Position numbers and translations under genes: made by a program. This document shows, one piece after another, positions 9,366-19,924 of a stretch of DNA of 29,946 nucleotides; position 1 is the first letter of the stretch, and every line of letters begins with the position of its first letter. The notes under the pieces are model-generated. The model saw only the letters and a program-made list of their open reading frames with translations. It did no database searches and was not told the DNA's origin. This stretch comes from Rhizophagus sp. LPA8_4_AMF. Lineage: Eukaryota; Glomeromycota; Glomeromycetes; Glomerales; Glomeraceae. The stretch is from positions 1 through 29,946 of the forward strand of contig JADRCO010000602.1 of NCBI GenBank assembly GCA_021464525.1, given 5' to 3'.

Positions 9366-10683
9366 TAGTGTAAACAACAATAAGAATAAATTCATACCAA
9401 GTTTTGCCCATCCACACAACTTCTTACAATATTATTGTACGTTAAAGGAACCTTAAACCTAAACTCCAAATTTGATCCTGACCGTGATTTTGCATAAAAC
9501 TCATCCTTTTTTTTGTAATCATATGATTTTAAAGATTTTAAATCATAAGCTAAATCTGTATAAATTTTTAAGGTTTAATAATTAATAATAATAGTATAAA
9601 AGTAACAATCGGAATCAATCATAGATCCAATAGTCCAATTGTCCATTACCCAAAAGATCATTATTGAAAGTTGGTTAAAAATTAGTATTATTTATTTCAT
9701 GGGGAGTTGGGTTCCCTTCCCAGGAAATAAATGTGGAGCGTCAGCCGTGTCACTCATTAGATTTAGCATGTGATTAACTGTTTTTAACTATTTTAACTAA
9801 AATTAGAAATTTCCCGGCTATCTATATGAGACCGGGAAAAAGTATAAACACTCGCAATTTTCAAAAATTAGTATGAAGGTAATCATGAGTGACACTTAGT
9901 GCGATAAGGGATTAAAATTTTTTTTATATACTGTATGTATGATAATTTTAACATTTTGTGACAAAATATATATTTTAGTATTAATCGTTTCTTTAAGAGT
10001 TTTTTTCAAAAATAGGTAAAAAATATATTGATTAGTGAAAATTACAACATTTTTAGAAGTAAAAAAGGTAACCATATATCAAATTATATAGCATTATAAT
10101 ATTTTTTTTTTAAAAAAAAAAAAATTCCTGGCTCAATAAATTATAAAAGTTAATAATAGTCAACAATATTCCTTGAAGAATGGATTGAATAAGATAATCT
10201 AGCCTTTTTTTTTTGATACATTTTAATGATGTTTTACTTACTTTTTGTGAAATTGGCTCTAAGGTATAAAAATATAGTTAAATTACTATAAGCTTATTTT
10301 TAACTTGCTATTTTCTTTAACAATAATAGATCATGTATTTGGTCATATTAAGAAAGCGTCAAATTACTAAAAATCAAAATGATGTTTCAAATGTTTACAC
10401 GACAAGCAGATCGCACAAACGATCAGCACACATTTTCTACAATGAGGGTCACGGATAAAAGTTAAACTATATATTGTATTGCATTTCATACAAAACGTAA
10501 AGGAAAATATTTTTCAATGAAATTATTAAAATAGAAACATTTCCCCCTTTTTTTTGTTCTTTTCCTTTCAATTGAAACAAACAGGTTAGGCATGTAGATC
10601 AACATCATTAACATTATGCATTTACTCTTCGATAAAGTACTTCCAAAATAAATACGACCCGAATTTTCTGGAGAATTCACTGA
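9366..10683. other. Long intergenic stretch, minor hairpins only
   Basis: No credible gene. An 11-bp inverted pair, GTGTCACTCAT (9747-9757) and ATGAGTGACAC (9885-9895), encloses a perfect 8-bp hairpin TTTCCCGG/CCGGGAAA (9810-9817; 9832-9839). The pair may be a very small, aged MITE. A T-run/A-run palindrome lies at about 10100-10124. The 64-codon minus frame at 10486-10680 has no motif. Confidence 0.4.
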
Positions 10684-11483
10684 TGGAAAATTGAAAATTT
10701 CTATATTTTATTCAGATATTCATCATTTAAGAATTTAAAAAACTACAAATATATCGAATTTTCAATACTCGGTTATAATGTAAACAAACTTATAAATGTA
10801 AATGATAAAAATCCTTTTGTTCCAACACCAGAATTAAAATCTAGTCCCGTACCGATTTTTTTTGTTTCTTTTAATTTGGAAGATGAAAATTGTTTTCATT
10901 GTGGAGAAAAGTACACAAAAACGTTAATTTATGAGCAAAAATATTGCTAAAACGCTTATCGTGTTATTTAACTAATATAACCGATAATTAATCTTTTTAA
11001 TCTTGAAATTAATAGTTTAAGTTAAATCATTATTGTAGAGATAGATTATAATAATATTATTAGAAATTTTGGTTTTACAAAAGATTTAAAATTGGACGAT
11101 TATATATTAGTTATGCAATATGCACAGGATGGAGATTTACATAAGTTATTTACAAAAAAATTTTACCGAAATTAATTGGAAACGAAAAATATCTATTCTA
11201 CGAATTATATTATAAACGGGTATTCATATTTTAAATCTACTGGTATATGATTAATTTATAATGCTAATTTATTAATTATTTCTATTTTAGACTTAAGACT
11301 ATTCTTAATGAAATTTATACATCGAGATTTACATCGTGAAAATATATTGGTAAATTATTCAAGTAAAAATTCTGAATCTTGTAAAATCGGAGATCTAGGA
11401 TTATCCCGACCTGCAAGTAATACCCATCATTTTACAATATAAAAAACAAATAATTGTATTGTTTCGGATAATGAAATATATGG
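10684..11483 (+). pseudogene. Protein kinase pseudogene, 3' end lost at the module B boundary
   Basis: Relic of a eukaryotic protein kinase of the type heavily expanded in glomeromycete fungi. The first block (about 10684-10950) reads ..PELKSSPVPIFFVSF.. then CFHCGEKYTKTLIYEQKYC and a stop; the CxxC and following Cys look like a small zinc-binding segment often placed before the kinase domain in these proteins (family knowledge from memory). The second (about 11070-11170) holds the hinge, YILVMQYAQDGDLHK. After an intron the third (about 11291-11425) holds the catalytic loop FIHRDLHRENILVNY and the metal-binding motif as DLG, KIGDLGLSRP. In-frame stops, a missing Gly-loop/VAIK segment and a truncation right after NEIYG make it non-functional. 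It ends exactly where the sequence shared with module A begins (about 11484). Confidence 0.8.
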
Positions 11484-13552
11484 AGCGGTGCTTCGAGCCG
11501 GAATCATACTTTTAATGGTATCAATAAAAATGCATTTCAGCGATAATTCTATGACGAAGGGACTGCATTTCGTTACACAATTCAAATTCATTTATAAAGG
11601 TAATCTAAATATTATTTAATAATATTGTGTACTGATAAACTTCCTATTTAGGATAACTTCTTAATTGGGATTGAGATTATCAGCTTGAGACGCTTCAAAT
11701 CTTTGATTCACAAAATTGGTCACTTCAGATTATATGATTTACCGTTACAGCATACATTTTAAAAATTTTCTCAATTTTTTTCTTCATCAAATCATATGTG
11801 AGTATTTTTATTGAAAGTATTTATTAAAATTTGGGATTTTTATATGCCATAATTATTAATCACAAATATTAAAAAAAGTCCAATTACATTTTATTAAAAA
11901 TGGTTTAATTAATGTTGTTACAAAAAAATACTTGTTTTGATGTTTACAGAAATTGAAGTTAGTGTAATTTTGTTATATTAATTAATTTATATATTTAGGA
12001 GCAAATCACAAGGTTTTGTGGAGAATTTAGATGAGAGTTTGAAACGATTGAATGTTGATATTTTATTTATTCATGCTTATGAGCTTTGAACTCTAGTTGA
12101 AAAACTCATGAAATCATTAGAAGAAGTCGTTCGAAGTGGAATAGTAAATAACTATTATATTTATAGTATCTTCTCGATCAATTTTTTCTAAATATTAATT
12201 AAAAAAAAAAGTAAGTATTATACGTTGCTACAAGCAAATTTCCATCCTAAGTGCTAATACATTTGCAGAATTACATGATGTAGGTACGAAATAATAATAA
12301 CCATTTAGTATGTAGATATTGAAGGTTATTGGACTTCAACCGAAGTTTGTTCGTTAGAATTTGATTTACAACGTGCTTACGCTGAACTTGAGGTGTGTAT
12401 CATAAATTACATTCACACTTATATTATATTTGAATTATATAAGAATACTAAATCTCTATTTAACTGAAATCCTTTAGGTTGGAATTATTCCATGTGGTAT
12501 CATCACCGAAGGGTAATTATTAATAGTTTTTATATTAAAAGATAATTATTGTAATTATTGTATTAATTATTTTTATATTAGGAAATATATGAAAAGAATC
12601 AACAAAATCGGAAAGTCGTGGTGAATCAGTTGCAAATCATTCAAAAAGTTGAAAAAAATTGGAGGATCTTAGACAAAGCCATTGTCATTTCAAAAGAGAT
12701 TGGTAGATATCCCATTTTCAGGTATTCAACCTTTTAAAACTCGAGTTTTTAATTTTCTTTAACAGCTGAATATTAATGATTTTTATACATAGATTGCTAC
12801 GAATTGGGTTTAATAAAAACTTGGAATTACCTCTCCTTTAATTGGTGCTAGATCAGTAGTTACTCAGCCTGAAGAAAATCTTAAATCACTTGAATTCAAG
12901 CGAGTATAATTATTTGAAAAAGTTTTTTTTTTAAAAAAAAAAATTAATTAACGTAAATTCATGGCAAAAAAAAAAATCATTATCAGATTAACACCTGAAC
13001 AACTGAAAAATTGAAAAAAAGACTTGATAATATGGCAAGCCATTCTATAGCAAAAGTCTGCTGATATGCAGCAGACTCCCTGTGGTTTTCAGCAGGTGCC
13101 CCTGCTATTTTACAGCTGATCCCCCGCTATTTTGCAGCAGGTGCCCTGCTGTTATTGCAGCAGGTGATTGGTTTCACAAAAAGATCAACATAAAATTGCC
13201 TTTTGTGATAGTTTGTAAGATGTTGTAAAAGGAAATTTTTTGCCAATCTATTTGTGTAACAATCACCTGCTGCAACTACAGCAGCGTACCTGCTGCAAAA
13301 AAGCAGGGGACCTGCTGAAAAATAGCGGGAGGTCTGCTGAAAAACAGCAGGGGATCTGCTGCAAAACGGCAAGTCCACTGCTAAAGGCTAGCAGACTTTT
13401 GACATAGAACGGTTTGCCATATGATAAAGCGTCCAAACCAGCTGAAATTTCATTTCCCAATTCGTCTGTTAGAAACTAAAAATAGATTCCACCGGAAAAA
13501 ACATTAAAGTACCTCGTAAATTTAAGCTATCGCGACTTCATGTAACTTTAAT
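11484..13552 (+). pseudogene. Aldo/keto reductase pseudogene, longest copy (module B)
   Basis: The most complete of three reductase relics, split by several introns and by a foldback transposon. Blocks in order: LGLRLSA (about 11670); ENLDESLKRLNVDILFIHAY and TLVEKLMKSLEEVVRSGIV (12022-12145), which in the family include the strand with the catalytic His; a YVA.SKFPS-like block (about 12228); SLEFDLQRAYAELE (about 12352-12393); VGIIPCGIITEG (12478-12512); NWRILDKAIVISKEIGR (about 12658-12710); GITSPLIGARSV with NLKSLEFK (12820-12900), which in the family binds the NADP adenosine; and RLTPEQL..ASKPAEISF (about 12985-13460). Stops within exons and loss of the FLTGKY codons kept in modules A and C show it is dead. 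The layout resembles the Kv-beta/AKR7-type branch, but I cannot place it more finely. Confidence 0.75.
13026..13426. mobile_element. 393-bp GC-rich foldback MITE in a GATA target site
   Basis: The element spans 13030-13422. Its ends ATATGGCAAGCC.. and, in reverse, ATATGGCAAACC.. agree over 34 bp with five mismatches, and GATA is duplicated at 13026-13029 and 13423-13426. Module C keeps the empty site (GACTTGATGATGCATCC, near 20954). Almost the whole element is an imperfect palindrome: arm 13058-13167 pairs with 13262-13399 around a 94-bp AT-rich spacer. Each arm is a tandem array of units of 21-23 bp, each a mini-hairpin (CTGCTG..CAGCAG): five units on the left, six on the right (13267, 13290, 13312, 13334, 13356, 13378). 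Two minus-strand frames of 65 and 83 codons here are by-products of the repeats. Confidence 0.85.
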
Positions 13553-15189
13553 TTATATTATGAGATCTCAATTTTTTGTTTTTCTCGATTGTTTATAAAT
13601 ATATTTTTTTCAACAAATAAAGTAAAATTTGAAGGATTAAAGTAATTAAGTGATTTAAGTTCGTTTAGAACTCTCTGACATCTTAAAAATATATATACAG
13701 CATTTATTATTCTCTGAGTCATTTTATCAAGTAAATTTAGCCTTAGATGACGATTTACGACAGATAATGTAAGTACAGTCAAGCCTTTATATAACGAAAT
13801 GTCGGAACTAATATGAAAAAAATTTAAAAAATATCGTTATATCATATTATACCGATATTTATATGTCCTCACATATAGTGGGAATTTAAAATTTTATCGG
13901 TATATCAAGTTTTTAATAGTGTATCGGTATATCGAATATCGGTATATCGAGGCCTGACTGTAAACATCAATATTTTGATTTTTATTAACAGAAGTTGACT
14001 CATGATATTTTCCTATGATTAACAACCGTAAGAAATATAGCATTCTCCCGTATTGCTGAAATAAATATATTTTAAAATCAGAAATTCAAACCTACTTTTA
14101 TAGGATTTTATATAGAGGTCTCCTGTATAATTTGATATAAATGTTTTTTCTTTGATAAATACAATTCAAATGGATTTAACAAAAACTGGATATTAATTCT
14201 TAAATTGGTACTAAAATGTTGCCTCGACTCAAAGAGAACATCTAATTTAAAATTCACAGAACAAACGTAAACTCGTAAAGACCAAAAATTCCATTATTAG
14301 AAATTTTTGTTTAATATGTATTATCGGAATGAAGTGATTTATACATTCAATCTTCATTTAATTTCTTCGATCAATCGTGATTTTTACCTTACCGTTATTT
14401 GTAATTAGAAAGATAAATAAAAGAAAATTACGACTGTAACAGGGTTATTCTCAGAATAAGAATCTTTCATTTCGTATTAATTCACATATACTATATTAAA
14501 ATTAAAGATATGATTAAACTCACAATATCACTTTATTGAATACATTAAACCTACTTTCTTAAATCTTTAAACGCTAGATCATGTGTTAATTTTAATATTC
14601 GAAGGAAAGTATTTTATTTTTTTCAAGGGAAACTTAGATATAGAATTTAAAGAAGGGAGAGCACTTATTTTATAAAAAAAAAAAGAAATAACAATAATCC
14701 TGAAGTATAAGAACCGCGTTTATATACCCACCAAAAATATAAACCTATCGAAGTGAAACGAATTATCTGTTTAATTTAAACTTCCAAATTATTTTGAGCT
14801 TTTAAGATTCCATCATACCAATTATTTCCTATACTCTTGAACTTAATTATCAAATGAAAATTAAAGGTAATAAATAGATGTTCGTTTTATCTTAAATAAT
14901 TATTCTTAAAATAGATTATCATCGTAGCGAATAAAAAAAAAAATCACCAGCTTACCGGATGATATTGGAAATAGTGATAAAAATAAAGGACTGATATAAA
15001 ATAATAATAATAATATGTAAGTCTATTATACCTACTCTCTAAAAAATAAAAAAAGCTTATTAAAATATTTAAATATTGAATTTATATTAACATCAAATGT
15101 TAAATTGTAACGCATAAATATAATTATCATTCTTAAATCATATAATGACATATATCTTAATACTTTAAATTAATGATTTGGGTTTGGCC
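13553..15189. repeat. Module B flank between reductase relic and gene B
   Basis: Reverse-complement counterpart of 2122-3605 and direct counterpart of parts of 21060-23271. It includes the conserved TGATTTAAGT(T)CGTTTAGAACT block near 13652, a Tc1/mariner-like MITE (13776-13960) and the counterpart (about 14140-14380) of the 79-codon relic of module A, here broken. The 74-codon minus frame at 13558-13782 is incidental. No intact gene. Confidence 0.6.
13776..13960. mobile_element. 185-bp Tc1/mariner-like MITE, TA duplication
   Basis: CAGTCAAGCCTTTATATAAC.. at the left and CAGTCAGGCCTCGATATACC.. (reverse) at the right are flanked by TA at 13774-13775 and 13961-13962. Inside, GGTATATC recurs at several sites, a partial amplification of the terminus. 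Module C shows the site without the insert (ATAAGCAAACATC near 21298, against TAAG plus TAAACATC here). Confidence 0.8.
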
Positions 15190-16188
15190 TTAGTTATTCT
15201 GATATAATTGAACTTCATTGTATCCATCTTCAGGACTGTTTGGAAGAACTGAAGATGCATCGTTAGCATTATTATTTGAATATTCTTGGAAAATGAGTTG
15301 AATGTCTATAGTATCGAAAGATTGTTGTGGGGTGGTATCTTGTTGATAATCAACAGGTTGTTGAATAGGAGATATATCGTAAGCACTATTATCTGAATAT
15401 TCTTGGAAATTAGGTTGAATATCTATAGTATTGAAAGATTGCTGTGGGATGGCATCTTGTTGATAATCAACAGGTTGTTGAACAATTTGTTGCCAAATTA
15501 AATGTTGTACATTATAATGATATGGAAGCCGATGATCGGGAATGTGGGATGAATCAATTCTATTATTTAAGAGTTGCGCGATTTCTTTTGAATTTAATTC
15601 GGTATAAGTAACATGATAGATATGTGCATCATTTGGTAAAGGAAGATAAAATTCAAATTTTATATTATCGGTAGATTGTTGTGAGATGGTTTCTTGTTTA
15701 TAATCAACAGGAACAGGAAGAATTAAAGATACATCGTTAGCATTATCATATGAATATTGAAAATTACGTTGAATATCCATAGTATCGAAAGATTGTTGTG
15801 GGATGGTAACTTGTTGATAATCAACAGGTTGTTGAATAGGAAGAATTAAAGATACGTCGCAAGCAGAATGTTCTTGATAAGTTGGTTGAACATCCATAGT
15901 ATCGAAAGATTGTTGTGGGATGGTGATTTGTTGCCGAATTAAATGTTGTACATTATAATGATACGGAAGTCGATGATTGGGAATGTGAGATAAATCAATT
16001 CTATTATTCAAGAGGCGCGCGATTTCTGTTGAATTTAATTCGGTATAAGTAACATGATAAATACGCGTATCATTTGGTAAAGGAAGATAAAATTCAAATA
16101 TATTATTCTGAAGCGCAGGAGAAATCGCATTAGCATTATTAACGAAGTTATCTCCAGTTTGTCTTATTGGTAAATTAGAATAATCCAT
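15190..16188 (-). CDS. Family gene B: Q/N/S/D-rich protein with two FEFYLPLPND domains
   Basis: Intact 332-residue ORF, the second copy of the unrecognised family. The domain occurs at residues 31-88 (FEFYLPLPND, then IYHVTYTELNSTEIARLL) and 178-235 (same, with ELNSKEIAQLL and LPYHYNVQHLIWQQ). Units of the VDYQQ..PQQSFDTMDIQ type lie at about 88-121, 122-160, 161-177 (cut short), 239-277 and 278-318; the C-terminus is SSVLPNSPEDGYNEVQLYQ. The start MDYSNL.. aligns with residue 10 onward of C, so B lacks the first nine residues and the NENFQH segment of A and C. The ATG follows TATTAGGAAC, close to the leader of C. It converges with the reductase relic and lies divergently from decayed copy D. 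No signal peptide or membrane segment. Function unknown. Confidence 0.82.
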   Translation of the reverse strand: MDYSNLPIRQTGDNFVNNANAISPALQNNIFEFYLPLPNDTRIYHVTYTELNSTEIARLLNNRIDLSHIPNHRLPYHYNVQHLIRQQITIPQQSFDTMDVQPTYQEHSACDVSLILPIQQPVDYQQVTIPQQSFDTMDIQRNFQYSYDNANDVSLILPVPVDYKQETISQQSTDNIKFEFYLPLPNDAHIYHVTYTELNSKEIAQLLNNRIDSSHIPDHRLPYHYNVQHLIWQQIVQQPVDYQQDAIPQQSFNTIDIQPNFQEYSDNSAYDISPIQQPVDYQQDTTPQQSFDTIDIQLIFQEYSNNNANDASSVLPNSPEDGYNEVQLYQNN

Positions 16189-16507
16189 GTTCCTAATAGT
16201 TTTAAATTATTGGGTTTATACTGTATATTGTACTGGTGAAAATTTTAAATTTTTTAAAAGAAAAAACAACGACGTATTTATATATCTTTTTTCTTTTCTT
16301 ATGTATATACATAAAGGATGTGTAACATCTGTGCACTTCGGATTTCCGTTTCATCCTGCATAAGGATTATTTTACTAGCGGGTTATGCATATTACTATGA
16401 AATTTCATTGTACTATATGTTAACCGCTATAAAGTTTTTGTCTACCCTATTATCAATAAGAACAATAAGAGATACAACATGCATATTAGCATTGAAGTTT
16501 ACATAAT
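16189..16507. promoter_or_regulatory. Upstream region of gene B
   Basis: Read toward gene B it contains a T-run/A-run (CTTTTAAAAAATTTAAAATT, about 16233-16259) some 45-70 bases before the ATG. Gene A (TTTTTTTTAAAAAAAAAAA) and gene C (a long TTT../AAA.. tract) have the same arrangement, which may be a shared promoter or leader element. The 62-codon plus frame at 16318-16506 shows no motif. Confidence 0.3.
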
Positions 16508-17574
16508 TTTTTTTTTTTTATGAGATACTAATTTGGTATTATATTAAAGGATAAATATAAACAATCACGATCTGGATTTCTGAAAAATAATGCGAATTTT
16601 CCATGTTCGTCAACTCAAAACGCCTACTTATTAATGTTTGTTTATGTTTGTTTATATGGTATAGATAAAACGCCTATCGTACTTATTTTATACAAATAAA
16701 GATTACCAAAATTAGTGTTCAAATTTCTATAAAATGGTACTACAAAAAATAAATTGGTAAAAATTTGATAGGGAAATATCTGCACATGCAATCTGTAGAG
16801 ATTATCACTTATCATTCTAATTTAGCTTTTATTTTTCCCACGATCAAGATTTTTTTTTACTTTTATTTTTCCCACGAACATAGTTAAGGGAATTAAAGAC
16901 AAATACGGTACAAAAAGGTATCATAAAAAAAAACTTGTGGGGATGATGATTTATTTATTTCTCCCTAGATTAAATACTTACAGTATGTAATTAAACAAAA
17001 TTATTAATCATATATATAATCCCAAATCGACTTATTGTCCCACTATACTTTGTGTACAGTACGGTGTATAGCGAAAAAAGTTGCGATTGATAATATTTCT
17101 TGTTAACTAACGATTCAAATTGAACAATTTTTTATATTTTATAGAATGAATCTAAATTTATAATGTATAAAAATTTGGCGTGATTTTAATTACTTATTCA
17201 TTCACAGCGTTAAACAGGTCTGTCTTCCACATGGCGTTAATTTTTGGGCTAATTCTTTGACAATTTTTTTAAAATTTGAAAATTATGTATACACAAATTA
17301 GTTTATAAATTTAACACAGCACTTTATAATAATTTTAATTATTTAAATATTATAATTGTTGGCTTCTTAATTTTATTCGTAACACACTGTATATTAATTA
17401 AGTTACATAACCCCAAAATGTAATTTACAACTGAAACCTATATGTTTAAATAATAAGTAGGCGTTTTGAGTTGACGAACATGGAAATTTCGCATGATTTT
17501 TCAGAAATCCAGATCGGGATTATTTATATTTATCCTTTAATATAATACCAAAATTAGTATCTCGTAAAAAAAAA
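16508..17574. repeat. Inverted-repeat-bounded segment of 1.07 kb
   Basis: A segment of about 125 bp at 16508-16635 (T-run, GAGATACTAATTTGG.., to CAAAACGCCTACTTATTA) recurs inverted at 17450-17574, with a few mismatches and indels. Between them lies the first of two direct 0.7-kb copies (16695-17399), whose second copy follows the right arm. It looks like a TIR element or a complex local rearrangement. No coding or clear target duplication. Confidence 0.6.
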
Positions 17575-18282
17575 ATAAGATTATCAAAATTAGTGTTCAA
17601 ATTTCTATAAAATGGTATCATTACAAAAAATAAATTGGTAAAAATTTGATAGGATATATCTGCACATGCAATCTGCCAGAGATTATCGCTTATCATTCTA
17701 ATTTAACTTTTATTCCTCCCACGAACCGATTAAATCAAGATTTTTTTTATCATAGTTAAGGGAATTAAAGACAAATACGGTGCAAAAAGGTATCACATAA
17801 ATAAAAACTTGTGGGAATGATGATTTATTTATTTCTCCCTAGATTAAATACATCAGTATGTAATTAAACAAAATTATTAATCATATGATCCCAAATCGAC
17901 CTATTGTCCCACTATACTTTGTGTACCATACGGTGTATAGCGAAAAAAGTTGCGGTTGATAATATTTCTTGTTAACTGGCGATTCAAATTGAACAATTTT
18001 TTATATTTTATAGAATGAATCTAATTTATAATGTATAAAAATTTTGCGTGATTTGAATTACTTATTCATGCACCTATGATCACTGCGTTAAACTGGTCCG
18101 TCTTTCACATAGCGTTAATTTTTGGACTAATTAATTTCTTTGACAATTTTTTTAAATTTGAAAATTATGTATACACAAATTAGTTTATAAAATTTAACAT
18201 AGTTCTTTATAATAATTTTAATTATTCAAATATTATAATTGTTGGCTTCTTAATTTTATTCGTAACACATTGTATATTGACA
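16695..18282. repeat. Direct duplication, two 0.7-kb copies (16695-17399 and 17572-18282)
   Basis: Both copies begin ATTAGTGTTCAAATTTCTAT shortly after an A-run and end in ..AACACA.TGTATATT. They match closely with small indels. Both contain GGTATCA..AAAACTTGTGGG and then ATGATGATTTATTTATTT, the single-copy version of the motif amplified into a minisatellite upstream of gene C. Non-coding in all frames. Confidence 0.75.
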
Positions 18283-18283
18283 C

Positions 18284-18426
18284 TAGGCCTATTCATTTCT
18301 GATTGTTCGGGTTTTTGATCGCAAAATCCATTGTGATCAAAAAAATCTACTTTTTTGTGGTCGGTAGGATCGGTAAAAATCGGGTCACTAATCAAGTTGC
18401 ATAATTTCGTCAAATGAACAGGCCTA
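18284..18426. mobile_element. 143-bp MITE with TAGGCCT..TTCATTT ends
   Basis: The left end TAGGCCTATTCATTT and the right end (reverse) TAGGCCTGTTCATTT are 15-bp inverted repeats with one mismatch. The interior has GGTCGGTAGGATCGG. The ends resemble those of the 6330-6840 element (CCTGTTCAT shared; GGTCGGT inside both), so the two may belong to one family. No clear target duplication was seen. The 63-codon minus frame here is incidental. Confidence 0.6.
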
Positions 18427-18469
18427 TTATTAATAATTTTTTTTCTTCACTAATTACTCACATAACTTT

Positions 18470-19136
18470 CAACATTGCACAAGATATCAAAAAGGAAGAT
18501 GAATTTATGAGTTGAATAATCAACAAGTAACTTTATTGGATGTATAATATGAAATGACTGCAATATGGATTATGAAAAACAATTTATCATCGCATCGAAG
18601 AATTAATTTATGGTTATTTTACAATTCCATATTCTTATTGAATATCTACCATAATAAAAGTAACTGTTAAATTCACATTGAGAATTGAAATCGATTCAAA
18701 ATTGATGTTAATAATTCAATTGACGTTTTTAGCTTTATGAATGAATATCGTTTAATGTAGTCAATAACGATTTACATGTACATTATGTTTAATTTTGATT
18801 TAGAATAGCTCATACCCTTTATTCCCGGGAGATTAAATCAGCCTTTCATGAACTTATCAGTTTAGTATTTCAAACGACGATCTCAATTTTTATTTTAAGT
18901 ATATTCAACAAAAGGTGCCAATCTTAAACTTTTATCGTTCGACAAAGTTTTTTTATTCACAATTAATATAATACTTAGAATTTTCAATTTCACAAATTTT
19001 AGTTGGCAACATTATCTAAGGTTCTGGAGTTAAACCATTAAACGGCGTTTTAACCAAGAAAAGACAATCGCTGATTGTTGGACGGTGTGCATGTACCGTT
19101 GTACTGTACATTTACGTCGCCTAATTTCTATATCAA
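18470..19136. repeat. Intermodule sequence shared with 24895-25661
   Basis: Shared landmarks are CAACATTGCACAAGATATCA, TGACTGCAATATGGATTATG, CGGGAGATTAAATC, AAACGACGATCTCAAT and GGCGTTTTAACCAAGAAAAG, in the same order in both modules. It separates gene B from relic D as its counterpart separates gene C from relic E. No gene in it. Confidence 0.7.
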
Positions 19137-19290
19137 ACTCTTATTAATAGTACTATTACTGCGCCTCGGAATGATATTTACCATGTTATGTATACCGAAT
19201 TAAACTCAGAATAATAATATCAATTCATCTCACATTCCTAAACCTGTTAACTATCAACAAAATATCATTCAACAACAATTGATAGGTTAG
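19137..19290 (+). pseudogene. Relic D of the FEFYLPLPND family
   Basis: A fragment matching the family N-terminus and domain: INSTITAPRND then IYHVMYTELNSE and a stop. It aligns with gene C residues 50-88 but lacks the codons for IPQN..YLPLP. ISHIPKPVNYQQN in another frame follows. The end of the domain and nearly all C-terminal units are gone. It lies divergent to gene B, matching relic E next to gene C. Confidence 0.75.
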
Positions 19291-19924
19291 CCCCACAATC
19301 ATTTATACAAAGCCTTTGACACCTACCATTTAGTTAACCACGACTCTAAACGACAAAAAATAAAATAAAGTATATTAACTCATAAATAAATGATGTCATT
19401 TATGATTTATATTTTTGTTTATTTTGACAAATTAATGTGTGTTATTTACAAATCATTATACAAACCGTTGAATTATTGTCAAAGAGAAGCCCTTCTTGAA
19501 TCCTAAAAGGTATGCCCTAACAGTCATTCAATCCTTTTGATCTTATTTTAATAATATCGGCAACAGCGTCACTTAATTTCTCTATTAAATCAAAACTGGT
19601 TGATTGTATTTGCCAAAATGAACCAATTAAAAATTAAAACCGCCACATTCTCCACGGAATATCTATATAAAAATAGATTTATATTTTCCAAAGTCGAATC
19701 TACCATATTAGTATTATTTATTTTACATTTCGTAGTATCACTGATGGTATGACAAACACTAATCACGTGATCAAAATTAGCCTATTCATGATAAACATAA
19801 AAGTTTCGGTAGACAATGTGCTTGTAGCGAGAAAGGAATAAATGAACTCAGGCAATTACTATTAATTGTAATTCATTCAATTATTCTTCTAGTTGACATA
19901 TCATCTTTGATAGAATATCTATAA
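19291..19924. other. Intergenic stretch between modules B and C
   Basis: No gene or element recognised. It marks the junction where the module B unit ends and the reductase relic of module C begins. Confidence 0.4.

Noticed and set aside
9747-9895. Small inverted-repeat element GTGTCACTCAT/ATGAGTGACAC
   Set aside because: Only 11 bp of terminal match and no target duplication; could be chance.
13058-13399. CRISPR-like array of short regular repeats
   Set aside because: The units are contiguous with no unique spacers, the two arms are mirror images, and the genome is eukaryotic; it is a foldback transposon.
13127-13460. Cys-rich minus-strand ORFs (83 and 65 codons)
   Set aside because: They are translations of the GC-rich foldback repeat array and change frame with each unit.
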